From the NCBI GenBank assembly GCA_028287235.1, contig JAQBQB010000022.1, positions 186,001 through 250,000 on the forward strand: 64,000 nucleotides of DNA, given 5' to 3'. The stretch comes from Gemmatimonadota bacterium (GTDB taxonomy: Bacteria > Gemmatimonadota > Gemmatimonadetes > Gemmatimonadales > Gemmatimonadaceae). The number at the start of each line of letters is the position of its first letter. The stretch's first letter is position 1. A program made the translations under genes and the position numbers. The notes beneath the pieces were generated by a model. That model did not search any database. It was given only the letters and a program-made list of their open reading frames with translations, and was not told the DNA's origin. Shown piece after piece: positions 42,826 to 50,903 of the stretch.

Positions 42826-43595
42826 CGGCCAAACGCCTTTTCTCGATCCTCGCGGCCGAGACGAAATACGAATTTCTGAAATTGGTCCGCATGCCGGCGT
42901 ACGCCGCTCCCGTCCTCTTCTTCCCGCTGATGTTCTACGTGATCTTCGGGCTGAGCTTCGGCGGCGCGCGCGCCACGTCGTCGTCGACGATGGCATCGTA
43001 CATGCTCGCGTCCATGGGCACCTTCGGTGTCATCGGTGCGGCGATGTTCGGGCTCGGCGTGTACGTGGCGAGCGAGCGAGGCCAGGGTTGGCTCACGGTC
43101 AAGCGCGCCAGCCCCATGCCGATGGTCACTTATCTTGGCGCCAAGATGCTTGTCGCCATGATATTCGGCGCGATCATCGTCGCCTGTCTATTCACGCTCG
43201 GCGCGACCTTTGGTCACGTGACCCTGTCGCCGGGTGCCTGGGCGTCGCTCGGCGCCGTGCTGGTCGTCGGCGCGATTCCGTTCTGCGCGCTCGGGCTCGC
43301 CGTGGGCTATCTCGCCGGTCCAAACTCGGCTCAGCCGATCGTGAACCTGCTGTATCTGCCGATGGCATTCGCGTCGGGCCTCTGGGTGCCGCTCGAGATT
43401 CTGCCGCAGTTCATTCGGCGCATCGCACCCTTTCTCCCGCCGTTCCACCTCTCGCAGCTCGCGCTCGACGTCACCGGCATCAAGCCCGCGGCGGAGATCC
43501 CGATGCACTTCATCGCTCTGGCGGAGTTCACGGCGCTCTTCCTCGGACTCGCCGCCGTAGGCTATCGCCGCGACGAGGGAAAGACGTATGGTTGA
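42822..43595 (+). CDS. ABC-2 type transporter permease
   Basis: The protein has 257 residues with six hydrophobic segments, among them AAPVLFFPLMFYVIFGLSF near residue 25, MFGLGVYVASE, MLVAMIFGAIIVACLFTLGA and the C-terminal FTALFLGLAAVGYR. PMAFASGLWVPLEILPQFIR is the usual ABC-2 exporter loop. It overlaps the ATPase gene (ATGA). With the following sensor kinase and regulator it matches the DesKR-type transporter cassette found in many Gram-positive and soil bacteria. Confidence 0.93.
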   Translation: MTAKRLFSILAAETKYEFLKLVRMPAYAAPVLFFPLMFYVIFGLSFGGARATSSSTMASYMLASMGTFGVIGAAMFGLGVYVASERGQGWLTVKRASPMPMVTYLGAKMLVAMIFGAIIVACLFTLGATFGHVTLSPGAWASLGAVLVVGAIPFCALGLAVGYLAGPNSAQPIVNLLYLPMAFASGLWVPLEILPQFIRRIAPFLPPFHLSQLALDVTGIKPAAEIPMHFIALAEFTALFLGLAAVGYRRDEGKTYG

Positions 43596-43597
43596 GC

Positions 43598-44683
43598 GTG
43601 TCCACGTTCGCTGAGCGCATTCGATCCTTCCGTCTGCTGCCTCCCAACCGGGAGTTGGGTTGGACGCCGTTCGCGTGGCTGCTGTATCTGCCGACGCTGT
43701 TCGTTGCGCCGGCGTCGCAGCATGCGTCGCCGCTCGCCTGGACGGTCACGATCGTCGTGGTCTGTCTCTTCCTTCCGAGCTACTTCCGGGGCTTCTGGTC
43801 GCGGAAGCGGCGCCGATTGCTGCCGATCGTCGCATTCCAAGTGGCGCTCGGTATCGTCCTATCGACGGTGAACGGCGGTGCCGTCGTCCTCTTTGTCTAC
43901 GCCGCATCGTTCGCGGCACAGGTCGACAACTCGAAGCTCGCCGTTCGGTTGATCGCGGCGATCACCGTCATCGGCGTGGTCGTGGCGGCGATCTTCGACG
44001 GGCCGTCGTATCAATGGATCGTCGCGCTCATCGTCACTCCGGTCATCGGCGGAGTGAATCTGCACTACTCCGAGGTGGGCCGCGCGAACGCCAAGCTGCG
44101 CCTGGCCCATGACGAGATCGAGCACCTGGCGGTGGTGGCCGAGCGCGAGCGAATCGCGCGCGACATGCACGACGTGCTGGGACACACGCTGTCGCTCATC
44201 GTGCTCAAGGCGGAGCTCGCGTCGAAGCTGGCCGACATCGATCCCGCTCGCGCCACGAAGGAGATCCGCGAGCTCGAGCAGGTGGCGCGTCATGCGCTCC
44301 AGGAAGTTCGGCAGGCCATTGGCGGCTACCGCGCCACGCTCGCCGAAGAGGTCGTGCGCGCGCGAACGTTGCTCGAGGCGGCGGGCATCGCCGGCGACAT
44401 CGACATTCCGCACGTGCAACTCGAGCGCAATCGTGAAGAGGTGTTGGCCTTTGCGCTGCGCGAGGCCGTGACCAACGTCGTGCGTCATTCGGGCGCGAAG
44501 CGTGTCACGATCCGCTTGGTGGGCGACGGCGATTCGTTGTCGCTCGACGTGGCGGACGACGGACATGGCGGCGACCAGACCGAAGGCGCCGGTCTCCGAG
44601 GCATGCGCGTCCGCGTCGAAGCGATCGGCGGCACGCTGTTCCGGGAGCACGGTGGGGGTACGCGTCTCACGGTGCGGTTGTGA
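43598..44683 (+). CDS. DesK/NarL-type sensor histidine kinase
   Basis: The protein has 361 residues from a GTG start two bases after the permease stop. Four to five transmembrane segments cover residues 20-150. The HisKA_3 box is ERERIARDMHDVLGHTLSLI with the phospho-acceptor His near residue 191. The HATPase part shows LREAVTNVVRHSGA (N box) and DVADDGHGG (G1). It probably senses membrane state or the transporter substrate and phosphorylates the regulator encoded next. Confidence 0.94.
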   Translation: MSTFAERIRSFRLLPPNRELGWTPFAWLLYLPTLFVAPASQHASPLAWTVTIVVVCLFLPSYFRGFWSRKRRRLLPIVAFQVALGIVLSTVNGGAVVLFVYAASFAAQVDNSKLAVRLIAAITVIGVVVAAIFDGPSYQWIVALIVTPVIGGVNLHYSEVGRANAKLRLAHDEIEHLAVVAERERIARDMHDVLGHTLSLIVLKAELASKLADIDPARATKEIRELEQVARHALQEVRQAIGGYRATLAEEVVRARTLLEAAGIAGDIDIPHVQLERNREEVLAFALREAVTNVVRHSGAKRVTIRLVGDGDSLSLDVADDGHGGDQTEGAGLRGMRVRVEAIGGTLFREHGGGTRLTVRL

Positions 44684-45282
44684 TTCGCGTCCTCGTTGCC
44701 GAGGACCAGTCCATGGTGCTCGGCGCGCTGGCGGCGCTGCTCGAGATCGAGCGCGACATCGAAGTGGTGGGGCGCGCGCGCGACGGGAGAGAGGCCATCG
44801 ACCTCGTGGCGGTACAACGGCCCGACGTGCTGCTCACCGACATCGAGATGCCGCACCTGAGCGGCCTCGAAGTCGCCGCCGAAGTGACGCGCCGTGCGCT
44901 GCCGACGCGCGTGATCATTCTCACGACGTTCGCGCGCTCCGGATACTTGCGGCGCGCGCTCGACGCAGGCGCGAGCGGATATCTGTTGAAGGACAGTCCA
45001 TCGGAGGCGCTCGCGAACGCGATCCGCACCGTGCACGCCGGTGGCCGGGCCGTCGATCCGGTGCTCGCGCAGGAAGCGTGGACGGAGAAGGACCCGTTGA
45101 ACGACCGCGAGCGGCAGGTGCTGCGCTTGGCGAGCGAAGGGCTGCCCGGCTCCGCCATCGCGGCCGCGACGAATCTGTCCGAGGGCACCGTGCGCAACTA
45201 TCTGTCCGATGCCATCTCGAAGCTCGGCGCCGCGAACCGCGTGGAGGCGGCCCGGATCGCGCGCACCAAGGGGTGGCTCTAA
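44680..45282 (+). CDS. DesR/NarL-type response regulator
   Basis: The protein has 200 residues from a GTG start overlapping the kinase stop (GTGA). The receiver domain carries the phospho-acceptor Asp in VLLTDIEMPHLSG (near residue 53), Thr in ILTTFARSG and Lys in YLLKDSPSEAL. The C-terminal LuxR-type helix-turn-helix reads LNDRERQVLRLASEGLPGSA to LSEGTVRNYLSDAISKLG. It likely regulates the transporter operon it belongs to. Confidence 0.95.
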   Translation: MIRVLVAEDQSMVLGALAALLEIERDIEVVGRARDGREAIDLVAVQRPDVLLTDIEMPHLSGLEVAAEVTRRALPTRVIILTTFARSGYLRRALDAGASGYLLKDSPSEALANAIRTVHAGGRAVDPVLAQEAWTEKDPLNDRERQVLRLASEGLPGSAIAAATNLSEGTVRNYLSDAISKLGAANRVEAARIARTKGWL

Positions 45283-45317
45283 CGGCGCGCTGCGCGGCAA
45301 AAGGCTAGATTGAGGAC

Positions 45318-46466
45318 ATGTCGTCAACGCCCATGCTGCCCGCCGAGTCCGCGCCCTTCGGCACTTTCTTCGTCCCGGGGCCCACGGAGATCCGCCCGGA
45401 GATCCTCGCGCAGATGACGCGGCCGATGATCGGCCATCGCGGGCGCGCCTTCGAGGCGATGTTCGCGCGAATCGAGGCCGGGCTGCGCGACGTGTTCCTC
45501 ACCTCGCGCCCCGTGTACGTGGGTGCGACGTCGGCAACGGGCTTCATGGAGATGGCGATCCGCAACGCGCCCGAGGGCGCGATCCTGTCGCTCGTCAACG
45601 GCGGTTTCTCGGAGCGCTTCGCGAAGGTCGCCGAGTCGTGCGGCCGCAGAGTCGAGCGGATCGTAGTGCCGTGGGGCGGAACGTTCAACCTCGACCTGAT
45701 CGAGGAACGGCTGGCTGCGGAAAAGTTTATCGCCGTCACCGTAGCGCACTCGGAGACGTCGACCGGTGTGTTGACCGACGTGCGCGCCATCGCGCCGATC
45801 GCGCATCTCCACGGCGCGTTCCTCATCGTGGATAGCGTGTCGGGCCTCGGAGGCGCAAAGCTCACGGTGGACGAATCGGGCCTCGATTTCGTCCTCACCG
45901 GATCGCAGAAGGCGCTCGCGCTGCCGGCGGGTCTCGCCTTTGCCGTTGCGTCGGCGGAATACGTCGAGCGCGCGAAGAAGGTCGAGAACCGCGGATTCTA
46001 CTTCGACATCGTGCAATACGACTCGTACGCGGCCAAGAATCAAACGCCGAGCACGCCGGCGACTTCGCTGCTGTACGCGCTCGAGGCGCAGATGGGCGAC
46101 ATCGGCCGCGAAGGCATCGAGCGCCGGTGGGACCGCCACATTGCGATGCGCGACGCGACGATCGACTGGGTGAAGGGCATGCAGGACCGGCGTGGAGTGG
46201 AGCTCGGGATCATCGCGCCGGAGGGTGCGCGCTCGCCGACCGTCACGGCCATCTCGCTGCCTGCGGGGATGACAGCGAAGGAAGTGCGCGAGGCGATCAC
46301 CGCGCGCGGCTATACCGTGGGCGGTGGGTACGGACAGCTCGCCGACAGCACCTTCCGTATCGGCCACATGGGCGATCACACCGTGGATGGCGTGAAGCGC
46401 TGTCTGCATGCGTGCGAGACGGCGATCACCGAGTTGGCGGAGCGGCGGCGGTTGGTGCGGGTGTAG
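45318..46466 (+). CDS. Class V aminotransferase (alanine-glyoxylate/serine-pyruvate type)
   Basis: The protein has 382 residues. PFGTFFVPGPTEIRPEILAQ and MTRPMIGHRGRAFEAMF are the typical opening of the AGXT/SGAT family. The PLP-binding lysine is in LTGSQKALALPAGLAF near residue 198, and VDSVSGLGGAKL holds the Asp that contacts the pyridine nitrogen. A TTGAGGAC ribosome site precedes the ATG. Members use serine or alanine and glyoxylate or pyruvate; some are phosphoserine-related, and the substrate is not determined here. Confidence 0.92.
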   Translation: MSSTPMLPAESAPFGTFFVPGPTEIRPEILAQMTRPMIGHRGRAFEAMFARIEAGLRDVFLTSRPVYVGATSATGFMEMAIRNAPEGAILSLVNGGFSERFAKVAESCGRRVERIVVPWGGTFNLDLIEERLAAEKFIAVTVAHSETSTGVLTDVRAIAPIAHLHGAFLIVDSVSGLGGAKLTVDESGLDFVLTGSQKALALPAGLAFAVASAEYVERAKKVENRGFYFDIVQYDSYAAKNQTPSTPATSLLYALEAQMGDIGREGIERRWDRHIAMRDATIDWVKGMQDRRGVELGIIAPEGARSPTVTAISLPAGMTAKEVREAITARGYTVGGGYGQLADSTFRIGHMGDHTVDGVKRCLHACETAITELAERRRLVRV

Positions 46467-46472
46467 GCGGCT

Positions 46473-46510
46473 GTCATCCCGACGGCTTCGCTTGCTTCGC
46501 TCGGGATGAC
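46473..46510. repeat. Short copy of the GTCATCC palindromic repeat
   Basis: GTCATCCCGA at 46473-46482 pairs with TCGGGATGAC at 46501-46510 around a GCTTCGCTTGC-type core. It lies between the aminotransferase stop and the next gene's ribosome site. Confidence 0.8.
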
Positions 46511-46529
46511 GACAACGACAGAGGTTACC

Positions 46530-46946
46530 ATGCAGAAAAAGGCCGTGCGTGGCGCCGGAACCCGGGCGCAGCCGTGGGTCTTGAACACGCCGAGCGGGTC
46601 CGAGTATCTGGCCTTTCGCGACGAGACGACCACGCCGCCGATGCTCATTGTGAAAGTCGGCAAGACGGAGCTGCGCTACGACCTTCGCGCCATCGCCGAT
46701 CTGCACGCGATGCTCGAGACGCATGGCGACTGGATGCTCCTCGGAAGCGCCGACGAGCAGAAGCCGGCCGCCGCCGGCACGGTCGAGGCTTGGGCGCGAT
46801 CGTCGGACAATCCGATCGGCGGATGGTACGGATTGAAGAAAGGATTGCGCGGCCGCTTCGCGATGTACGTTCCTCCGGTGCTCGACGCGCTCGGCTTGGC
46901 CGAAGTGGAGAGCAAGCCGCGCGACAACCGCATGCGGGCGATCTAG
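46530..46946 (+). CDS. Conserved small cytoplasmic protein (DUF6855-like)
   Basis: The protein has 138 residues from ATG 46530, preceded by AGAGG. A start further upstream would lie in the palindromic repeat. The sequence has no signal or membrane segment. The conserved core is QPWVLNTPSGSEYLAFRDE and HAMLETHGDWMLLGSADEQK, with a C-terminal half (NPIGGWYGLKKGLRGRFAMY) seen in a family I associate with DUF6855. Function unknown. Confidence 0.75.
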   Translation: MQKKAVRGAGTRAQPWVLNTPSGSEYLAFRDETTTPPMLIVKVGKTELRYDLRAIADLHAMLETHGDWMLLGSADEQKPAAAGTVEAWARSSDNPIGGWYGLKKGLRGRFAMYVPPVLDALGLAEVESKPRDNRMRAI

Positions 46947-47000
46947 CAGAGTAGCCGCGACACGACGGCACGCAGTGCGCCGCGTTCGAGCTGCTCGAAG

Positions 47001-48134
47001 CTATCGAATTATCCCGAGCGCCTGTGCGTCGCCGCCAAGATAGATCGGAGCGCGCTCGACGTAGACGGCGGCGTTCGGCGACAAGGCCGCCGGATAGCTC
47101 CCGATGTTCCACTCGATGGTGAGCTTCGCGCGACCCGTGCTCTCGTCGATCGCGAACAATCCGTAGTATGTGGGGCCGCGATTGTTGAGCGTGAACATGA
47201 TCCTGCCCGGCGCGTCGCCGAACTGCCACACGCCGTCGGTGTTGTTCTTGTTCCCGGGGAAGGACCAGTCGTGATCCATCAGCTCGACGCGCTGGAAATG
47301 GCCGTAGCTGTTGGTCACGTCGAAGATCGTCATGACATCGTAGTACACGGGGTCGACGACGCTCCATCCCTTGTTGGTGCAGATCCACTCGCCGGCCACC
47401 GTGCCTTTGTGATCGGCGTGGAAGAGCATCTTGTTCGTGAGGAACGGCTCCCAGGGGCGTTGAACGCCGGCCGACTGTCCGGTGCGAAAATACGGCTCGA
47501 CGACTTCGACGGTGTAGCGCGCGACGAGCGCCGCCTTCACGTCGTCGCGCAGATAGTCGAACGGCGACACGGGCGAGCCAAAGCTGCCGCCCGTCCGCTC
47601 GCCGTCGCTGCGGTTGTTGTCGATGAGGTTGAACTCGGCGCTGTTGGTCTCCGTCGCCACCGGGTCGCCTTCCTTCACCACGTCGCCGACCTTCACGAGC
47701 GGCACGTCGGTGTCGAGGTGCTTGCCGACGAGCCCCTGCCCGTAGTCGATCGTTATGAAATACTCATGACGTCCGTCGCTCGTGCCGCGCGGGCCCATGT
47801 CCTCGATCTTCGTCACCTTGCCGGCGGCCCAACTGCGCACCGTCGTCACCGTCGTCGGGATCCAAACGTGGTTCAGTCCTTCGACGTGGCCGCCCTCGTG
47901 CGCGCCGAACGCGCCCAGTCCGTTGAAGCCGCCGCTGAGTAGGATGCTCGCCAAGGGCACGGGCAGGTTGAGTCGCACGGGTGAGCCCCATGCGGGCACC
48001 GGCTGCGTCCAACTGTTTTCCGTCCACGGAACGGGACGCGTCGCGACCGGGCCGGTGGGTCCGGAAGGGGAATCTCCGCCGCAGGCGGCGAGGACGGCCG
48101 CGGCGAGCGCGGGTGCGACGAGTCGTATTCTCAC
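47001..48134 (-). CDS. Lipoprotein with M23-like biotinyl/lipoyl-type segment
   Basis: The protein has 377 residues from GTG 48132-48134 with a lipoprotein signal (VRIRLVAPALAAAVLAAC). The middle (HVEGLNHVWIPTTVTTVRSW to VGDVVKEGDPVATET) has the pattern of M23 peptidases and related beta-sandwich proteins: a GHVEG-type His, a DYGQGLVGKHLDTD stretch and a KVGDVVKEGD turn. I see no complete HxxxD/HxH zinc set, so catalysis is doubtful. The C-terminal 150 residues are unique beta-rich sequence. Convergent with the gene at 46530. Confidence 0.77.
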   Translation of the reverse strand: MRIRLVAPALAAAVLAACGGDSPSGPTGPVATRPVPWTENSWTQPVPAWGSPVRLNLPVPLASILLSGGFNGLGAFGAHEGGHVEGLNHVWIPTTVTTVRSWAAGKVTKIEDMGPRGTSDGRHEYFITIDYGQGLVGKHLDTDVPLVKVGDVVKEGDPVATETNSAEFNLIDNNRSDGERTGGSFGSPVSPFDYLRDDVKAALVARYTVEVVEPYFRTGQSAGVQRPWEPFLTNKMLFHADHKGTVAGEWICTNKGWSVVDPVYYDVMTIFDVTNSYGHFQRVELMDHDWSFPGNKNNTDGVWQFGDAPGRIMFTLNNRGPTYYGLFAIDESTGRAKLTIEWNIGSYPAALSPNAAVYVERAPIYLGGDAQALGIIR

Positions 48135-48163
48135 GAGAGGGAGACGACCCGCCGGGACCACAG

Positions 48164-48529
48164 TCAAATACGTTCCGGCTTGGCGACCGTTCGCGCGTCG
48201 GTGGCGCTGCCGGTGTTGAGCGTTTCGGCCGGCTCGAACAGCACGACCTCGACCTCCTCCGCGGCGACCGGGCGGTGCTCCACGCCACGTGGGACGACGA
48301 TGAAGTCGCCCGCCTCGAGGCTGACCGTGCGATCGCGGAACTCCATGTCGAAGCGGCCGCGATGCACGAGGAACATCTCGTCCTCGCGGTCGTGATGATG
48401 CCAGACGAATGCTCCTTGAAACTTCACGACCTTCACCTGCTGGCCGTTCAGATCGGCGACGATCTTGGGACTCCAGTGTTCGGTGAACGCGGCGAACTTG
48501 TCGGCGAGGTTCAGCTTGTTTGGGGTCAT
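48164..48529 (-). CDS. Cupin-domain protein
   Basis: The protein has 121 residues. Cupin motif 1 is WHHHDREDEMFLVHRGRFDM (His, His, Glu and Gly in place) and motif 2 is GDFIVVPRGVEHRPVA. A single metal-binding cupin barrel is expected in the cytoplasm. Such small cupins act as isomerases, dioxygenases or sensors; none can be chosen from sequence. It lies in a minus-strand series from GNAT to lipoprotein with gaps under 30 bases. Confidence 0.9.
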   Translation of the reverse strand: MTPNKLNLADKFAAFTEHWSPKIVADLNGQQVKVVKFQGAFVWHHHDREDEMFLVHRGRFDMEFRDRTVSLEAGDFIVVPRGVEHRPVAAEEVEVVLFEPAETLNTGSATDARTVAKPERI

Positions 48530-48547
48530 GAGGAAAGCTACCGACGC

Positions 48548-49732
48548 CTACTGTCGTCCGCCGCACCCGCGAACGATGGCCAGGGCGTCCCCAACCGCTC
48601 GCTCTCCCTCTTTGTCCGACGGCCGGTTCGCGACGCGCAGCGCGCCCGGCGAATCCGGATCTGTATACACGAGCGTCGTCGAGCCGCCGCCGTCGAGATT
48701 GAGCGCGTCGCGCGCGCCGAGCGCGCGCATGAGGTTCGCGAGCTCGCGCAGCGACATGCCGTCGCTGTACGGCGCCTGCCGCCCGTCGACGACGGCGAGG
48801 ATGAGACGCTTCCCGTTGCGCGCGACGCCCGCAGCGGTGCGTGGGTTGCGAGCGATGAAGCTCGCCTGGCCCGACGTGTCGACGGCCGACGAGACCACGC
48901 TGTCGCGCAGGAGCAGCGGACGTCCCCCGACTGCTTCGCGCGGTTGAAAGGGTGCGAGCGACATCGTCGTACGAATCGTGTCGCCGACTTTGAGCGCAAG
49001 CAGGCCGGCGCGCACGTTCTCGGGAGCATTTCGGCCGGCGACGAGCACCGCTCCGTCGGTGGGGATCAACACGCCCGCGGTGGTCGTGTCGATCGCCGCG
49101 ACGCGCGACGGATTGTGGCCGGTGAGCACGACTTCGATCGCCGCCGTCGCCGTATCGGTCGAAAGTCCCCACGCCGCGTCGAACAGTGCCAGCCCACGCG
49201 GCGCGGCGCGATTCCACCCGGCGATGTCGACGACCTGCGCGCCGAGAAACGCGCTACCGACCGAACGAACCGTCGTGATGCTCGCCATGCCGGCGGCATC
49301 GAAGGCGAGCACCGGCTGCACAGTCGGACCCGTCACCACGCGGCCGTTCGAGACGAGCGCGCCGACGGGAACGCCGAGCGGGGCGGCGAGCGAGAAGAAG
49401 TCGGCGTTGACGCCGCCGATCACGTCGCGCGTTGCCGCGAGCTCGCGCAGCAGCGTGGACGTCTTCGTGCGGCCGATGGCTCCATTCGCTCCCTTCACCG
49501 CCAGCGCCGAGTAGCAGCGATCGAGATCGATCTCGAGCACGTGAATCGCCCACGGTCCCGACGGCGCGTAGATGAAGCGGCTCAGCACACCGGGGCGCAG
49601 CTGCTGCGTGCGCAGCGTGTCGGCGGCGAACGGCAGTGCGAGCGGCCGAGGGACAGGGGGGCGCGCGCGGGCGCAGGCCGCGAGCAGCGCTGGAACGAGA
49701 AGTCGCGGAACCCATTGTGCGGCGCGGATCAC
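48548..49732 (-). CDS. Phosphodiester glycosidase (NAGPA-domain) lipoprotein
   Basis: The protein has 394 residues with a lipoprotein signal (VPRLLVPALLAAC). The NAGPA/phosphodiester glycosidase domain shows VIGGVNADFFSLAAPLGVPV near residue 102, VVDGRQAPYSDGMSLRELA and the closing LNLDGGGSTTLVY. The family removes GlcNAc from phosphodiester-linked sugars in eukaryotes, and bacterial members act on cell-wall or exopolysaccharide phosphodiesters. Start overlaps the stop of the acetyltransferase gene by four bases. Confidence 0.92.
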   Translation of the reverse strand: MIRAAQWVPRLLVPALLAACARARPPVPRPLALPFAADTLRTQQLRPGVLSRFIYAPSGPWAIHVLEIDLDRCYSALAVKGANGAIGRTKTSTLLRELAATRDVIGGVNADFFSLAAPLGVPVGALVSNGRVVTGPTVQPVLAFDAAGMASITTVRSVGSAFLGAQVVDIAGWNRAAPRGLALFDAAWGLSTDTATAAIEVVLTGHNPSRVAAIDTTTAGVLIPTDGAVLVAGRNAPENVRAGLLALKVGDTIRTTMSLAPFQPREAVGGRPLLLRDSVVSSAVDTSGQASFIARNPRTAAGVARNGKRLILAVVDGRQAPYSDGMSLRELANLMRALGARDALNLDGGGSTTLVYTDPDSPGALRVANRPSDKEGERAVGDALAIVRGCGGRQ

Positions 49733-50247
49733 GGCGCCTCGCCGTCCGAGGAGTACAACCGAAGCTCAGGCACATCGTCGCCGAGCCTGACCATGCGTAC
49801 GAACCGGAGTCCGGCTCTTTCGAGAACTTTAATCGATGCGACGTTGTCCGGATCGGTGATGGCGACGAGGCGGGGGAGTGCCAGTGTTTCGAGCCCGTGC
49901 CGCACGGCCGCCGCGGCCGATTCATGCGCGTATCCGTTCGACCAGAATTCCGGTAGAAAGGCAAAGCCGACGTCGACGTCGGGCAGCGTGTCCCGCTTCA
50001 CCAGCCCGGCGATCCCCGCCGGGCCGCCCGATGCCTTGAGCTCGACGAGCCAGAGCCCGAAGCCGTTGCGCTCGTAGCTCTCGATCATCCGGCTCGAGAT
50101 GTAGGCGCGGGCGTGGTCGATCGTGCGCACGCCGCGATCGCCGATGAAGCGCAGAAACGACGGCTCGTTCAACAGTCGCAGGATGAACTCCGCGTCGTCG
50201 AGCGACACGGTGCGCAGGGTCAGGCGCTCGGTTTCGAGGACGATCAC
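49729..50247 (-). CDS. GNAT-family acetyltransferase (RimJ/RimL type)
   Basis: The protein has 172 residues. LETERLTLRTVSLDDAEFIL is the standard Acetyltransf_3 opening, VDVGFAFLPEFWSNGYAHES carries the acetyl-CoA loop region and PDNVASIKVLERAGLRFVR the C-terminal motif. It transfers an acetyl group to a protein N-terminus or small amine; the target is unknown. First gene of the GNAT-NAGPA pair (4-base overlap). Confidence 0.92.
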   Translation of the reverse strand: MIVLETERLTLRTVSLDDAEFILRLLNEPSFLRFIGDRGVRTIDHARAYISSRMIESYERNGFGLWLVELKASGGPAGIAGLVKRDTLPDVDVGFAFLPEFWSNGYAHESAAAAVRHGLETLALPRLVAITDPDNVASIKVLERAGLRFVRMVRLGDDVPELRLYSSDGEAP

Positions 50248-50294
50248 CCGCGAACGATGCGTCTTAGGGATTGATTTCGGTAGACTGCGATCGC

Positions 50295-50789
50295 TCAGGT
50301 TCGCGCGCGGCGCTTCGTTGAGGCCAGCTCGTCGATCACCACCGCGGCGGCAAGGATGTAGACGTCGTCCTCGCCGTCGGGAATCTCGACGCCGTAGGTA
50401 TCGGTGCCCTTCATATCCGTTTTAGAGACCGTCGCGACGACACGCTCTCCCCGCTGGAAGGTGTACTCGCGTCCGGGGAAATCGCCCCGGGCTTCGAGAT
50501 CCTTCTTTCGCGGCTTCTCCACGGTGAAGTGGTAGTCCTGCAGCGTGAACAGCTGCTCCTTGACCACCGCCTCGATCATGCCGTTCCGATAGATCTCGAA
50601 CGTTCGGCCGCGGGCAAAGACCTTTTGCTTGACGTACGCGAGCTCGCGGCCCGTCAGATCCTGAAAGGACAATTGGTCGCCTGCGCGAAGCGACTTTCCA
50701 TCGACGAAGAAGACGTCGTGATCGTGGTCACTCCGAATGAAAAAATCGTCCTCCCACGACAGGAGCTGCTGTTTCAACACGTAGCGCAT
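50295..50789 (-). CDS. LURP-one-related (Tubby-like fold) protein
   Basis: The protein has 164 residues from ATG 50787-50789 (MRYVLKQQLLSWEDDFFIRS). The pattern FFVDGKSLRAGDQLSFQDLT and YVKQKVFARGRTFEIYRNG matches the LURP-one family, a Tubby-like beta-barrel. It has no signal peptide. In bacteria the function is not known; phospholipid association is suggested for the fold. Upstream in-frame codons would add 14 residues without family similarity. Confidence 0.85.
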   Translation of the reverse strand: MRYVLKQQLLSWEDDFFIRSDHDHDVFFVDGKSLRAGDQLSFQDLTGRELAYVKQKVFARGRTFEIYRNGMIEAVVKEQLFTLQDYHFTVEKPRKKDLEARGDFPGREYTFQRGERVVATVSKTDMKGTDTYGVEIPDGEDDVYILAAAVVIDELASTKRRART

Positions 50790-50903
50790 AGTCGTGCAGA
50801 TTACCCTCGCAGCCCTGGATTCGCCATGCACCAGCCGGCAACCGGCACGAAGGACGCCGAGTAACCGGTGTACCGCCGCCGCAAATCTCGGGCTAATTGT
50901 CCC

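Noticed and set aside
46987-47003. TTCGAG/CTCGAA small palindrome near the convergent gene ends
   Set aside because: Six-base arms with a short loop and no T-tract; easily a chance occurrence in GC-rich sequence.
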